64,000 bases of DNA from Bacteroidota bacterium (GTDB lineage Bacteria; Bacteroidota; Ignavibacteria; Kryptoniales; JAKASW01), in the NCBI GenBank assembly GCA_021789975.1, contig JAJYIT010000002.1, forward strand, positions 62,001 to 126,000, written 5' to 3'. Positions 1-8,132 of this stretch are shown piece by piece. The stretch's first letter is position 1. Each line of letters starts with the position of its first letter. The notes under the pieces were generated by a model. It searched no databases. It saw nothing but the letters and a program-made list of their open reading frames with translations, and had not been told where the DNA came from. A program made the translations under genes and the position numbers.

Positions 1-931
1 TGAACACAGCTTCGTCGAAAGGTCTCACCATCATTCCTCTCTTGAAGTACCCAAGGTCGCCTCCTCTGATCGCAGAATATTTGTCCGAAGAATTGTCTTC
101 TGCCAGTTTGGCGAAGTCCACTCCCGACTTAGCGGAATCGAGTACTGCAACAGCTTTATCGTACGCCGCGAGAGTGTCGGCCGGTGTCTTCCCGGCTATC
201 GGAATCAGTATGTGGCTCGCTCTTACAGCTTCGACCCGGGGATTCTTTTCCACCAGTTGCACGACGAGGTAACCGAATGGCGTTCTAACAGGTACCGAAC
301 CTACTTCGCCAGGCTTGAGCGAGTAAAGCATGTTCTCAAATTCTTCGCCTCCGGCATACTGAAGAAATGTTCCAGCAGTAATGTAGTAGGTCTCACCCCC
401 GCGATAGATCTTGGCAAGCGAATCCATTGAAGCGCCACCCTTAACTTCCTTGATGACCTGCATAGCTTCATTGTATGCCTTCAACGTGTCCCCTTCGGGG
501 TTGGCCGAGTCTTTCTGGATCTGAATGAAAACTTGGTTCGCTCTCACTTCAAACTTGCGCCTGTCGTAGATTTTTTTCACCATTGGATCGGTGATTTCGT
601 GTTCCAGTATGTAACTCACCGCAAGCTGCGACTCATAGTCCTTCATCTCATTTTCAATTTGCGGGTCTTTAATCATCCCTTGCTTTTCAGCGTCAAGCAA
701 TTTTAGGTTATAATCTACAAGCAGATTTAGAAAGTTCTCTTTGTTATTGAAGCTTTGCGCTGTGTCGGGAGTAGAAAGATTATTCTGCTCATATTGCCGT
801 TTGAAATCTCCGTAGGTAATCTTCTTGTCGCCAACAACAGCGATTACCCGGTCGTTCAAATTCATGTTTGCCGCACAGCCAGCAGCAGCTATGCTAAAGA
901 TTAGTAGGTACAAAGATCGCCTGACCGACAT
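1..931 (-). CDS. Peptidyl-prolyl cis-trans isomerase, parvulin (PpiC/SurA) type lipoprotein; C-terminus outside window
   Basis: The gene runs off the left edge, so only about 310 N-terminal residues are visible. The start ATG at 931 follows a GGAGG site. The N-terminus is a lipoprotein signal ending in a lipobox (AAAGC), so the protein should be membrane-anchored outside the cytoplasm. A SurA-like N-terminal helical region follows ([17 protein letters not shown]). Next comes a first parvulin-like unit (residues ~115-215, containing a GYLVVQL-type end) and then the start of a second (VRASHILIP ... [10 protein letters not shown]). Parvulin-type proteins of this architecture assist folding of outer-membrane or secreted proteins. 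The family assignment is firm; which client proteins it serves is not visible. It is not closely linked to a neighbour: about 500 noncoding bases separate it from the next gene. Confidence 0.88.
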   Translation of the reverse strand, partial: MSVRRSLYLLIFSIAAAGCAANMNLNDRVIAVVGDKKITYGDFKRQYEQNNLSTPDTAQSFNNKENFLNLLVDYNLKLLDAEKQGMIKDPQIENEMKDYESQLAVSYILEHEITDPMVKKIYDRRKFEVRANQVFIQIQKDSANPEGDTLKAYNEAMQVIKEVKGGASMDSLAKIYRGGETYYITAGTFLQYAGGEEFENMLYSLKPGEVGSVPVRTPFGYLVVQLVEKNPRVEAVRASHILIPIAGKTPADTLAAYDKAVAVLDSAKSGVDFAKLAEDNSSDKYSAIRGGDLGYFKRGMMVRPFDEAVF

Positions 932-1089
932 TCAGAAACCTCCATTTGATTGTTTTATGCAGATATGAGCATACTCAACGGGTCACAGAAAATCAAGGTA
1001 ACCAGCCGTTACGAAACGAGATAAACGTGACTTATGACTCTTATGGCAAAGCGGTAGCCATCATCCGTTTAATGAAATAGAATTTAACA

Positions 1090-1109
1090 CGTCTCACGTC
1101 ATTGAGACG
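1090..1109. other. Inverted repeat (7-bp stem, 6-base loop)
   Basis: CGTCTCA at 1090-1096 is the exact reverse complement of TGAGACG at 1103-1109, with a six-base loop. It lies between two divergent genes and is not followed by a T-run, so it fits an operator or RNA hairpin better than a terminator. Function is unknown. Confidence 0.4.
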
Positions 1110-1200
1110 GAATTAAGTGGACAGCGAGGAAAGTCGAAATTCATTTTCGAACCCTGCAAGAAGAATTCCCGGCAAATCGAGCGATTCAGTGGTCTCCTAC

Positions 1201-1338
1201 TTTGAATCTCACTTCAAAGAAGAAAAGTGAATGAACCGCAATGATCGCAGGGATCGCGAAGTTCTGTATCGCTAAAAAATCCTTAGCGTACCTTAGCGGT
1301 CTCCGCGGTTTGACCAAAACATAAATTAGGACACCACT
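1201..1338. repeat. Dispersed 138-bp noncoding repeat, copy A
   Basis: This segment matches 63405-63542 over 138 positions without gaps, with about 16 differences by hand count (near 88% identity), in the same orientation. Both copies are intergenic. The minus-strand reading contains short internal near-repeats (CGCTAAGGTA followed by CGCTAAGGAT) and GC-rich CCGCGGAGA-type words. No reading frame is conserved as protein. It resembles the short noncoding dispersed repeats seen in many environmental FCB genomes; that likeness is from memory. Confidence 0.85.
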
Positions 1339-1440
1339 AACGATTCTTGGAATTTGCATTTTCATTTCATATTTTTTGATTGCTTTCTTGGCAGGGGTTA
1401 CAAGAATCTTAAGCAAATTATTTACTAACAATTCAGAGTT

Positions 1441-2070
1441 ATGGTTGCACTGTCAGTTGGCTTGATTACTGGAATTATAATATCGATCCCGATCGGCCCG
1501 ATAAATGTTGCCGTTATATCTAAAGGCTTCAAGCAGGGCTTCAAGAATGCTTTCGCAATTGGACTGGGCGCATCCGCAATGGATTTCACCTACTGTGCGG
1601 CGACGATGCTGGGGCTATCTGCTTTCGTACACAGGCTTGAAGTCAACATTATTTTCAGGATTATCGGCTTTTTTCTTCTTCTATACCTGGGCTTGAAAGA
1701 TATTACGACAAAGGTGGGATCCTTTCGCTACGATGAAGACATTCAACATAACGGGCGGTTCCACAGTGCCTTCCTTATAGGTGTGTTCATGTACGTTTCT
1801 AATCCGACACTCGTCGCGTTCTGGATCGCGCTGAGCGGCATCGTACAGTCGTCAGGTTCTGTCGTTCAGAATTTCGGTGATGGCGCACTTTTCGCACTCG
1901 GAGTCGGCGTCGGAACTGCGCTTTGGTACTACTCGATGCTCAAGGCAATTTTTTGGAAGCGCGATAAATTCAGAGCTGAAACTTTAACTGTACTTTCCAG
2001 AATTTCTGGTTACGTAATGTTGGCTTTCAGTGCTTATATTGGGTACGAACTTGTTGTCCATTTCGTTTAG
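1441..2070 (+). CDS. LysE/RhtB-family amino-acid exporter
   Basis: A 209-residue, very hydrophobic protein with about six predicted membrane segments. The opening matches the LysE family: a glycine-rich first helix followed by the PIGPINVAVI motif near residues 18-27, then a positively charged loop (KGFKQGFKNA) and a second helix. LysE/RhtB proteins export amino acids or related small molecules across the inner membrane using the proton gradient. The substrate cannot be read from the sequence. The gene starts about 100 bases after the dispersed repeat and is followed, 111 bases on, by the alkyltransferase gene on the same strand. Confidence 0.85.
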   Translation: MVALSVGLITGIIISIPIGPINVAVISKGFKQGFKNAFAIGLGASAMDFTYCAATMLGLSAFVHRLEVNIIFRIIGFFLLLYLGLKDITTKVGSFRYDEDIQHNGRFHSAFLIGVFMYVSNPTLVAFWIALSGIVQSSGSVVQNFGDGALFALGVGVGTALWYYSMLKAIFWKRDKFRAETLTVLSRISGYVMLAFSAYIGYELVVHFV

Positions 2071-2181
2071 AAAGAAATGATATGAGACTTGGTTACATTG
2101 ATGTCGAGGGAGTGTTCAAGGTTGGCCAAGGCAAGTAGGCTAATTTCAAGGAGGCTTTCATACAGGAAAGAGGGTATGCTC

Positions 2182-2805
2182 ATGCCGCAAGTGCATGAAA
2201 AAATTTCATCATTGAGAGCAAGGCGCATTGAGAAGCCAGGACGGGGAAGCTCGATTCGCGGCGCGGTGGTTCTTCATTCGAGCACTGATGATGCTTCCGA
2301 CCAGAGAATCTTTTGCGCTTCGTTCGAGTCACCTATAGGCGTGGTTTATATTGCATCCACTGAAAACGGACTTTGCAAGATTTCACTTCCGAAGGATGGA
2401 CGGTCTAGCTTCTTCAGTTGGATAAACGAGAATTTTTCTCCGGATGAAATTGTCGATGACCGAAAGATTAATTCAAACGCTATCAGGCAACTGAATGAAT
2501 ATTTCATCGGGAAAAGGACACGATTTGAAATCAATGTCGACCTCATAGGTACGCCCTTCCAGCAGAGGATATGGACGGAGGTTGCGAAGATCCCTTACGG
2601 AACCACCGTCACATACAAACAGATAGCGAAACGAGTTCACACGGTAGGCTTCAGAACCGTTGGGGTAACAGTAGGAAAAAATCCTCTTCCTATTATCATC
2701 CCATGCCATCGCGTTATCGGCTCGAATCACAAACTCGTTGGTTACGCAGGAGGGATAAGACTGAAGGAGTACCTGCTCAGGCTTGAAGGGATAATACTGA
2801 TTTAG
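2182..2805 (+). CDS. ogt: Methylated-DNA-[protein]-cysteine S-methyltransferase
   Basis: Suicide DNA-repair protein that moves the alkyl group from O6-alkylguanine to its own cysteine. The C-terminal half carries the family's helix-turn-helix region (GTPFQQRIWTEVAKIPYG), the active-site motif PCHRV and the closing GYAGG...K.YLL.LEG pattern. The frame is open upstream to a TTG at 2089, but I chose the ATG at 2182 because GAGGG sits seven bases before it and because even this gives 207 residues, already long for the family. The N-terminal ~40 residues before the conserved core look poorly conserved. Glutamate 172-type and asparagine-hinge details were not checked. Confidence 0.88.
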   Translation: MPQVHEKISSLRARRIEKPGRGSSIRGAVVLHSSTDDASDQRIFCASFESPIGVVYIASTENGLCKISLPKDGRSSFFSWINENFSPDEIVDDRKINSNAIRQLNEYFIGKRTRFEINVDLIGTPFQQRIWTEVAKIPYGTTVTYKQIAKRVHTVGFRTVGVTVGKNPLPIIIPCHRVIGSNHKLVGYAGGIRLKEYLLRLEGIILI

Positions 2806-2903
2806 CTTCGTCTTGAAACCGGATCATGCCTCTGAGATCGTATCTTTCTGATTTCCTGGCTCAACGCATGACCCATTTTGTATGCCCTAAGCCTCTGGGG
2901 CAA

Positions 2904-4124
2904 CTATTCGTATCTCAGCGCTTCGATTGGGTTCAGGTTAGCAGCCTTGCGGGCAGGGTACCAACCGAAAAATATTCCTATTACCGCAGCAAAGGCGAAG
3001 GCCAAAGCTATCGACTGGGGCGAAATAACGATTGGCCACTTCTGGAGATTGGAGACGAATTTGGACGTAAGGACCCCCAGGACGACACCTATGATGCCGC
3101 CGGCGAGGCTCAGCGACATCGCTTCCACCAAAAACTGTGTCAACACATCCGCACCTCTCGCACCAACGGCCATCCTAATGCCGATCTCACGCGTCCTTTC
3201 TGTCACGGAGACGAGCATAATGTTCATGATACCGATCCCCCCCACAATCAGTGAAATCGCCGCAACGCTTGCAAGCAGCATCGTCATCGTCTTCGTGGTC
3301 GCATCCGCAGTACTCGCAATCTCAGTCTGAGTCCTGACAGTGAAATCATCCGACTGCCATGGTCGCAAGTTGTGTTTGATTCTCAGGAATTGGCTTATCT
3401 CATCGACGGCAGTGCTCACCGCGCGAGACGAGATTGCGGATGCGAAAAGCAGGTTGGCATAGATCGTCCCTGCAAGTTTCTGCTGCACAGTTGAGAAAGG
3501 AGCGATCACTATATCGTCGTTGTCTTGTCCCATAGCACTCTGGCCTTTTGAAGCAAGTACGCCGACTACCTTAAAAGGCAGGTTCCTGATTTGAACAGTT
3601 GCGCCAAGCGGAACTGACCCACTTCCGAACAGATTGTCTGCCACTGTTTGGCCGAGTAAGCAGACTTTTGCGGCCGTCCTCTCATCGGTGTCGGTGAAAT
3701 AACCCCCTGCCTGAACCGGCCAATTCCTTATTTCCTCGAAGTCAGGGTACACCCCCATCACTTGCGTTTGCCAGTTCTGAGCGCCTGCGATGATCTGAGC
3801 TACTACTCTGACGACCGGCGTGACATATTCTACAGCAGGACATTGCGCTCTAATGGCGTCCGCATCACTTTCGGTCAAACGGGAAGTTGAACCCGCCTGA
3901 AATCTGACGACACCCTGGCGAGAGGCGAATGGAAACACAATGACAACGTTGGTCCCCAAGCCGGCTATTTGCTGCTGCACCGCATCGCTTGCACCTTGTC
4001 CGATTGCAAGCATTGCTATTACAGCCGCCACCCCTATGATTATCCCCAGCATTGTCAGGAATGACCGGAGTTTATTCCTGCCAAGAGATCTATACGAGAC
4101 TCTTAAAACATTTAGGATATTCAT
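2904..4124 (-). CDS. MacB-like ABC transporter permease (FtsX domain)
   Basis: A 406-residue inner-membrane permease: one N-terminal membrane helix (residues ~20-42), a long periplasmic MacB_PCD domain (to about 280), then three C-terminal helices of the FtsX fold with the typical RTREIGIRMAVGAR loop. With the ATPase encoded just upstream, it forms a mechanotransmission-type transporter that drives export through a periplasmic adaptor and TolC rather than moving substrate across the inner membrane itself. The ATG overlaps the ATPase stop by four bases, so the two are translationally coupled. It is the last gene of the four-gene efflux operon. The substrate (macrolide, peptide, lipid or siderophore) is not predictable. 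Confidence 0.92.
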   Translation of the reverse strand: MNILNVLRVSYRSLGRNKLRSFLTMLGIIIGVAAVIAMLAIGQGASDAVQQQIAGLGTNVVIVFPFASRQGVVRFQAGSTSRLTESDADAIRAQCPAVEYVTPVVRVVAQIIAGAQNWQTQVMGVYPDFEEIRNWPVQAGGYFTDTDERTAAKVCLLGQTVADNLFGSGSVPLGATVQIRNLPFKVVGVLASKGQSAMGQDNDDIVIAPFSTVQQKLAGTIYANLLFASAISSRAVSTAVDEISQFLRIKHNLRPWQSDDFTVRTQTEIASTADATTKTMTMLLASVAAISLIVGGIGIMNIMLVSVTERTREIGIRMAVGARGADVLTQFLVEAMSLSLAGGIIGVVLGVLTSKFVSNLQKWPIVISPQSIALAFAFAAVIGIFFGWYPARKAANLNPIEALRYE

Positions 4125-4876
4125 GACTCTATCTCATCAACAATCAAAGGCAATTTCGGGAGCTCTTCAGAAGCGAGCTTTCGGTTTTCAACTTCAATAA
4201 CTTTGCTGACCTTTCCATCACGGAAGACTATGTTTCGTTCGGAGAATCCGGCTATGTCAGGTTCATGCGTAACCAGCACCACGGTGATCCCTTTTTCGTT
4301 AAGTCTCTGGAAGATTTCAATCACTTCGACGCTTGTCCTCGTATCAAGATTTCCCGTCGGTTCATCTGCGAGTATTACGACCGGATCGTTGACTAGCGAG
4401 CGCGCGATCGCAACACGTTGTTGCTGACCACCGGATAGCTGATTTGAGTAGTGGCCGGCGCGGTCGGCAAGTCCCACAGCTGCCAACGCTTCCATCGCTT
4501 TCGCACGTCGTTGTGCCGTCGAGTGGCTATCTGAATATAGCAGTGGCAGTTCGACGTTCTCCAACGCAGTCGTCCTCGGGAGTAGATTGAACGCCTGGAA
4601 AACGAAACCGAGTTTTCTATTTCTCAATCTCGCAAGCTCGTCACGGTTGAGTCTTGAGACTTGCACGTCGTCGAGGAAGTATTCTCCGCTCGAGGGAGTA
4701 TCGAGACATCCGATGATATTCATGAAAGTGGACTTCCCCGATCCGCTTGCTCCCATGATCGCCAGAAATTCACCTCGGACGATCTCTATGTTTATCCCGC
4801 GAAGGGCATGTACCTCAACATCTCCCATCTTGTATGTCTTAACGAGATGTCTGACGGAAATTATCGCGTCCGCCAC
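4121..4876 (-). CDS. MacB/LolD-type ABC transporter ATP-binding protein
   Basis: A 251-residue nucleotide-binding subunit. Visible motifs are Walker A (GASGSGKSTFMN, near residue 40), the Q-loop, the signature LSGGQQQRVAIARSL, Walker B (VVILADEPTGNLD) and the switch histidine (VLVTHEPD). The sequence matches the MacB/LolD subfamily that pairs with FtsX-type permeases. It sits four bases after the adaptor gene and overlaps the permease gene by four bases. A charged C-terminal tail of about 25 residues follows the core. In canonical MacB the ATPase and permease are fused; here they are separate, as is common outside Proteobacteria. Confidence 0.93.
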   Translation of the reverse strand: MADAIISVRHLVKTYKMGDVEVHALRGINIEIVRGEFLAIMGASGSGKSTFMNIIGCLDTPSSGEYFLDDVQVSRLNRDELARLRNRKLGFVFQAFNLLPRTTALENVELPLLYSDSHSTAQRRAKAMEALAAVGLADRAGHYSNQLSGGQQQRVAIARSLVNDPVVILADEPTGNLDTRTSVEVIEIFQRLNEKGITVVLVTHEPDIAGFSERNIVFRDGKVSKVIEVENRKLASEELPKLPLIVDEIES

Positions 4877-4880
4877 GGTA

Positions 4881-6161
4881 CTAAAACCTCCGTCCCATGA
4901 AGGGATTAGTCTGTCGCGGGCCTCCCGCGGCCCCCGATAGCATACCTACTACGATGGGCTCGCCCTGTTTGAGATTGCCTTCAACCTGCGTGCTTGTGCC
5001 ATCTGAGAGGCCGATTTTGACCCGCACGGGATTCAGTTGCTTTCCATTAAGAATCCAGACCATAAAGTAGCTGCCCGGCGTAAGCTCTCTATTCTGGTAA
5101 CTCGATCCACCAGGACCACCAAAGTTCACCGCTTCAGGCTGCGGCATCGCCCCTCCCCCGTTCTGGTTACGAAACTTCTGGAAACGCTGCTTCATCCTTT
5201 CTCTTAGCGAGTCCGGTATCGCCTTTGTAACTTCCGCCAAGTATTGTGTTGGCGGCATAAAGCGAAGCGCCGTGGTCGGAACTTTTAGCACGTCGTTTGC
5301 TTCCGCAACTTTGATAGTCAGGTTGGCAGTCATCCCCGGCAATAATTTCAAATCTGGGTTGGGCACATCTATGATTACAGTATACTCGACCACATTTTGA
5401 ACGGTCGTAGGCTGCAGCCTAATTTGGGTTACCATACCGTGAAAAACATCGTCGGGGTACGCATCGACGGTGAATGTGACTGGTTCGCCAACTCTGACGT
5501 TACCTATATCACCCTCATCAACCATTGCCTGCACTTGCATATCGGATAGGCTATTCGCTATTGTAAAAAGCGTCGGAGTGCTGAAGCTTGCGGCCACCGT
5601 TTGCCCTATATCTACATTCCTCGATATTACAACTCCGGTTATAGGAGACTTTATGGTTGCATAGCTCAGGTTTATTCGAGCCTGATCAAGGGCTGTCTGT
5701 GCCTGGTACACGCCCGCCTTCGCGGTCTCGTAATTAGACAAAGCAGTGTCATAATCCGATTGGGAGTCGAGCTTCTTGTCATAGAGCTTCTTGACTCGTT
5801 CCAGGGTAGTCTTGGATAGGTCCGCTGCAACTCTTGCTTTTTCCAGGTTTGCCTGTGCCTGCTCCACTGCCGCCCAAAGGAAGGTGGTGTCCAGCATTGC
5901 AACTGTCTGTCCCTCCTTGACGTGGGAATTCCAGTCGGCATACAGCTTGGAAATCGTCCCGGAAACCTGAGTCCCGACCTGCACAGTCGTGTCGGCAGCA
6001 AGTGTTCCTGTGGCGGTCACCACGACGTCAACGTTGCCCCGGCTTACTCGAAGAGTCAGCCACTGCGTGTCTTCGCTCTTTCCATTTCTAGTAAAAAATA
6101 TGATTGCTGCGCCTGCAATTACCACCAGCACCAAGGCGCTCAAAAGTCCTTTCTTCTTCAT
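4881..6161 (-). CDS. MacA-like periplasmic adaptor (membrane fusion protein)
   Basis: A 426-residue protein with one N-terminal membrane anchor (residues 5-24), a barrel-sandwich lipoyl-like domain split by a long coiled-coil hairpin (about residues 95-165, rich in Ala/Gln/Lys heptads), then beta-barrel and membrane-proximal domains. The family links an inner-membrane pump to a TolC channel. A glycine/proline/glutamine-rich insertion near residues 325-355 (QNGGGAMPQPEAVNFGG region) is an added loop in the last domain. It lies 15 bases after the TolC gene and four bases before the ATPase gene, in one operon. Confidence 0.92.
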   Translation of the reverse strand: MKKKGLLSALVLVVIAGAAIIFFTRNGKSEDTQWLTLRVSRGNVDVVVTATGTLAADTTVQVGTQVSGTISKLYADWNSHVKEGQTVAMLDTTFLWAAVEQAQANLEKARVAADLSKTTLERVKKLYDKKLDSQSDYDTALSNYETAKAGVYQAQTALDQARINLSYATIKSPITGVVISRNVDIGQTVAASFSTPTLFTIANSLSDMQVQAMVDEGDIGNVRVGEPVTFTVDAYPDDVFHGMVTQIRLQPTTVQNVVEYTVIIDVPNPDLKLLPGMTANLTIKVAEANDVLKVPTTALRFMPPTQYLAEVTKAIPDSLRERMKQRFQKFRNQNGGGAMPQPEAVNFGGPGGSSYQNRELTPGSYFMVWILNGKQLNPVRVKIGLSDGTSTQVEGNLKQGEPIVVGMLSGAAGGPRQTNPFMGRRF

Positions 6162-6176
6162 CTCTTGTTCTCTTTT

Positions 6177-7460
6177 TTACTTAATGACGCCCATGTCTCG
6201 TTCGAGCTGGGCATAACCCACGTTGTAATCGTACAGCGACTGAATGTAGGTAATTCTTGCATTTGCCAATGACACTTGGGCATCGGTGACTTGAAGCTCA
6301 CTTCCTGTGCCCGAGTTGTATTCGCCGACAGCAAGCCTGAGAGCTTCAGCAGCTTGCTGTACCAGCTTCTTTGCAGCCTGAATCTTCTGAGCTGCCTCTT
6401 CTAAAGAATACTCGTCTTGCTGCACTGTGAGATACAATGACTGCATTGCTAGATTATTTGACGCCTTAGCGATCTTAAGGTTTGCTTTAGCCTGGTCAAT
6501 TCCTGCATCCAGTGCAAACCCTTCAAAAATCGGGAGTGAAACTGTGAGTCCTAGACTCCATCCGCTATATAGAGGAGCGATATCAAAACCGCGCCAGTTG
6601 TAACCGCCGGAAAGATTGATGCTCGGAAGATTAGCCGTCCATGCTGCAGTCAATCCTGCCTTCCCTGCCTGTACCTGTGCCATGCTCGAAAGAAGTTCAG
6701 GTCGACTCTTGATTGCTGTTTGAATGGCATCCTCCATACTAATCGGAGCATGTGAAACCCCGAGAATATCCTTTAGTGCAAAATTCTTAGGTAGCGGTAC
6801 ACCGAGTACATTTTCCATCTGAATGCGAGCTATCTTAATATTATTGTCTGCTTGAATAAGGCTGACATTTGCATTGGCCACTGTAACTTCCGCGTCGACA
6901 ACGTCATATTGTGGAGCCGTGCCTGCCTTGAAAAACCCCTGTGCCTGGCGCAAGTGCTCTTCGGCTTCAACAACCGTCTCGGTGTCTACTTCCCTGACTC
7001 TTTGCGCCGCAAGATAGTTGTAATAGGCGGTATATGTGTTTACGATTACATTCTGCTCGGTACCCCTTAGGTCTTGCCGTGATGCATGTGCCAGATCGGC
7101 CGACTCTGCAATTCTAGAATAAGTCCTTCCAAAATCGAAGACCATTTGGTTTGCCTGAAAGCCGGCGGTATAGACATTGAAGCTTCTGCTGACCACGAAG
7201 CTGCCGAAAACGGAGGTTCCACCTGTCCTTGTTACTCCGGCGCTCCCCGATATTTGGGGGAACAGTACAGATCTGGTCAGCGTCTCCTGGGCCTCCGAAG
7301 ATTCCAGAGTTCCCTGAGAGACCGCTATCTGTGGGTTGTGTCTTAGAGCGATCTGAACGCACTGTTCGAGGCTCAAAGTATCCATACGTGTTCCAGCATC
7401 AGAACCCTGGGCAAGCCCAATTCCAGGGACCATCAAAAACAACATTATATACTTCTTCAT
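6177..7460 (-). CDS. TolC-family outer-membrane efflux channel
   Basis: A 427-residue outer-membrane factor. The ATG at 7460 is preferred over an upstream in-frame start because it follows AAAGGA and opens a clean signal peptide (MKKYIMLFLMVPGIGLAQG). Two repeated halves rich in Ala/Gln/Leu/Glu form the long alpha-helical barrel; the family's structural repeat is seen in LEQCVQIALRHNPQI near the N-terminus and again around EDAIQTAIKSRPEL in the middle. It is the first gene of the efflux operon, so the channel, adaptor, ATPase and permease would be made from one transcript. Confidence 0.92.
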   Translation of the reverse strand: MKKYIMLFLMVPGIGLAQGSDAGTRMDTLSLEQCVQIALRHNPQIAVSQGTLESSEAQETLTRSVLFPQISGSAGVTRTGGTSVFGSFVVSRSFNVYTAGFQANQMVFDFGRTYSRIAESADLAHASRQDLRGTEQNVIVNTYTAYYNYLAAQRVREVDTETVVEAEEHLRQAQGFFKAGTAPQYDVVDAEVTVANANVSLIQADNNIKIARIQMENVLGVPLPKNFALKDILGVSHAPISMEDAIQTAIKSRPELLSSMAQVQAGKAGLTAAWTANLPSINLSGGYNWRGFDIAPLYSGWSLGLTVSLPIFEGFALDAGIDQAKANLKIAKASNNLAMQSLYLTVQQDEYSLEEAAQKIQAAKKLVQQAAEALRLAVGEYNSGTGSELQVTDAQVSLANARITYIQSLYDYNVGYAQLERDMGVIK

Positions 7461-7512
7461 AGGTCCTTTGTTGATTGTGATTATAGACGGCAAATCTGGA
7501 GAGAAGTTCGCT

Positions 7513-7995
7513 TTACAGCTTGTAACCGATCTTCCTGAGAAAATCGTGTCGACTTCGTTTGTCCGAATCGGATTCGATACCTTTCGGGACAACTCCGTCG
7601 ACTACGCCCAATATTCCTCGTCCCTGTTCCGTTTCAGCGACGATAACTTGAGCATTGTTTGCCGTGGCACAAAAGATTCTCGCCACCTCAGGTACACTCT
7701 TTATGACGTTTAAGATGTTAACTGGGAATCCTTCCCTCAGGAAAATGATAAACGAGTGCCCTGCGGAGATCTTCATCGCATTTGATTTTGCCAGACCGAT
7801 AAGTTCTTCGTCGTTACCGGAAAACCTGATAAGGGCAGGACCAGATGATTCGCAGAATGCAATTCCAAATTTCATCTGCGGGACCGTCTGAACGACAGCC
7901 TCATGCAAATCCTCAACGGTCTTGATAAAATGAGACTGGCCCAGGATGAAATTAACATCCTCAGGTTTCTCCACAGCTACTACTTTCAGTTCCAT
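7513..7995 (-). CDS. Adenosine-specific kinase family protein (PF04008)
   Basis: A 160-residue cytosolic protein matching the PF04008 family along its whole length: the opening [20 protein letters not shown], then [20 protein letters not shown], the glycine-histidine segment [15 protein letters not shown], and [16 protein letters not shown]. The family is named from an archaeal structure proposed to bind adenosine and phosphorylate it. The biochemical role in bacteria is poorly established, so I would trust the family name more than the reaction. It lies 52 bases before the efflux operon's first ATG on the same strand and could be co-transcribed with it, though a functional link is not obvious. 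Confidence 0.87.
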   Translation of the reverse strand: MELKVVAVEKPEDVNFILGQSHFIKTVEDLHEAVVQTVPQMKFGIAFCESSGPALIRFSGNDEELIGLAKSNAMKISAGHSFIIFLREGFPVNILNVIKSVPEVARIFCATANNAQVIVAETEQGRGILGVVDGVVPKGIESDSDKRSRHDFLRKIGYKL

Positions 7996-8132
7996 GCTCT
8001 CTCTCCCTCAAATATTATGCTTAAGATTTTTACCGGTCCATCCCGGCAGCCGAGACTTCAACGGATATAAAGATCCATCTCATTCACACCGCAGCCATGT
8101 ATAACGAAATTGGAATAGATTCAGATGACAAG

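Larger units (their letters stand above)
932..1440. other. Intergenic region of about 510 bp with a hairpin and a dispersed repeat
   Basis: This stretch separates the leftward parvulin gene from the rightward LysE gene, so it should hold both promoters. It contains a 7-bp inverted repeat at 1090-1109 and a 138-bp copy of a dispersed noncoding repeat at 1201-1338, both listed separately. A short reading frame on the minus strand (1186-1431) overlaps the repeat and has no convincing ribosome site or family resemblance; I treat it as non-coding. I see no tRNA or other RNA gene here. Confidence 0.6.

Noticed and set aside
1186-1431. 81-codon reading frame on the minus strand
   Set aside because: It lies across the dispersed repeat, has no ribosome site and the second repeat copy has no matching frame; treated as noise.
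2089-2181. Longer start (TTG) for the alkyltransferase
   Set aside because: No ribosome site and no family match; the ATG at 2182 has GAGGG at ideal spacing.
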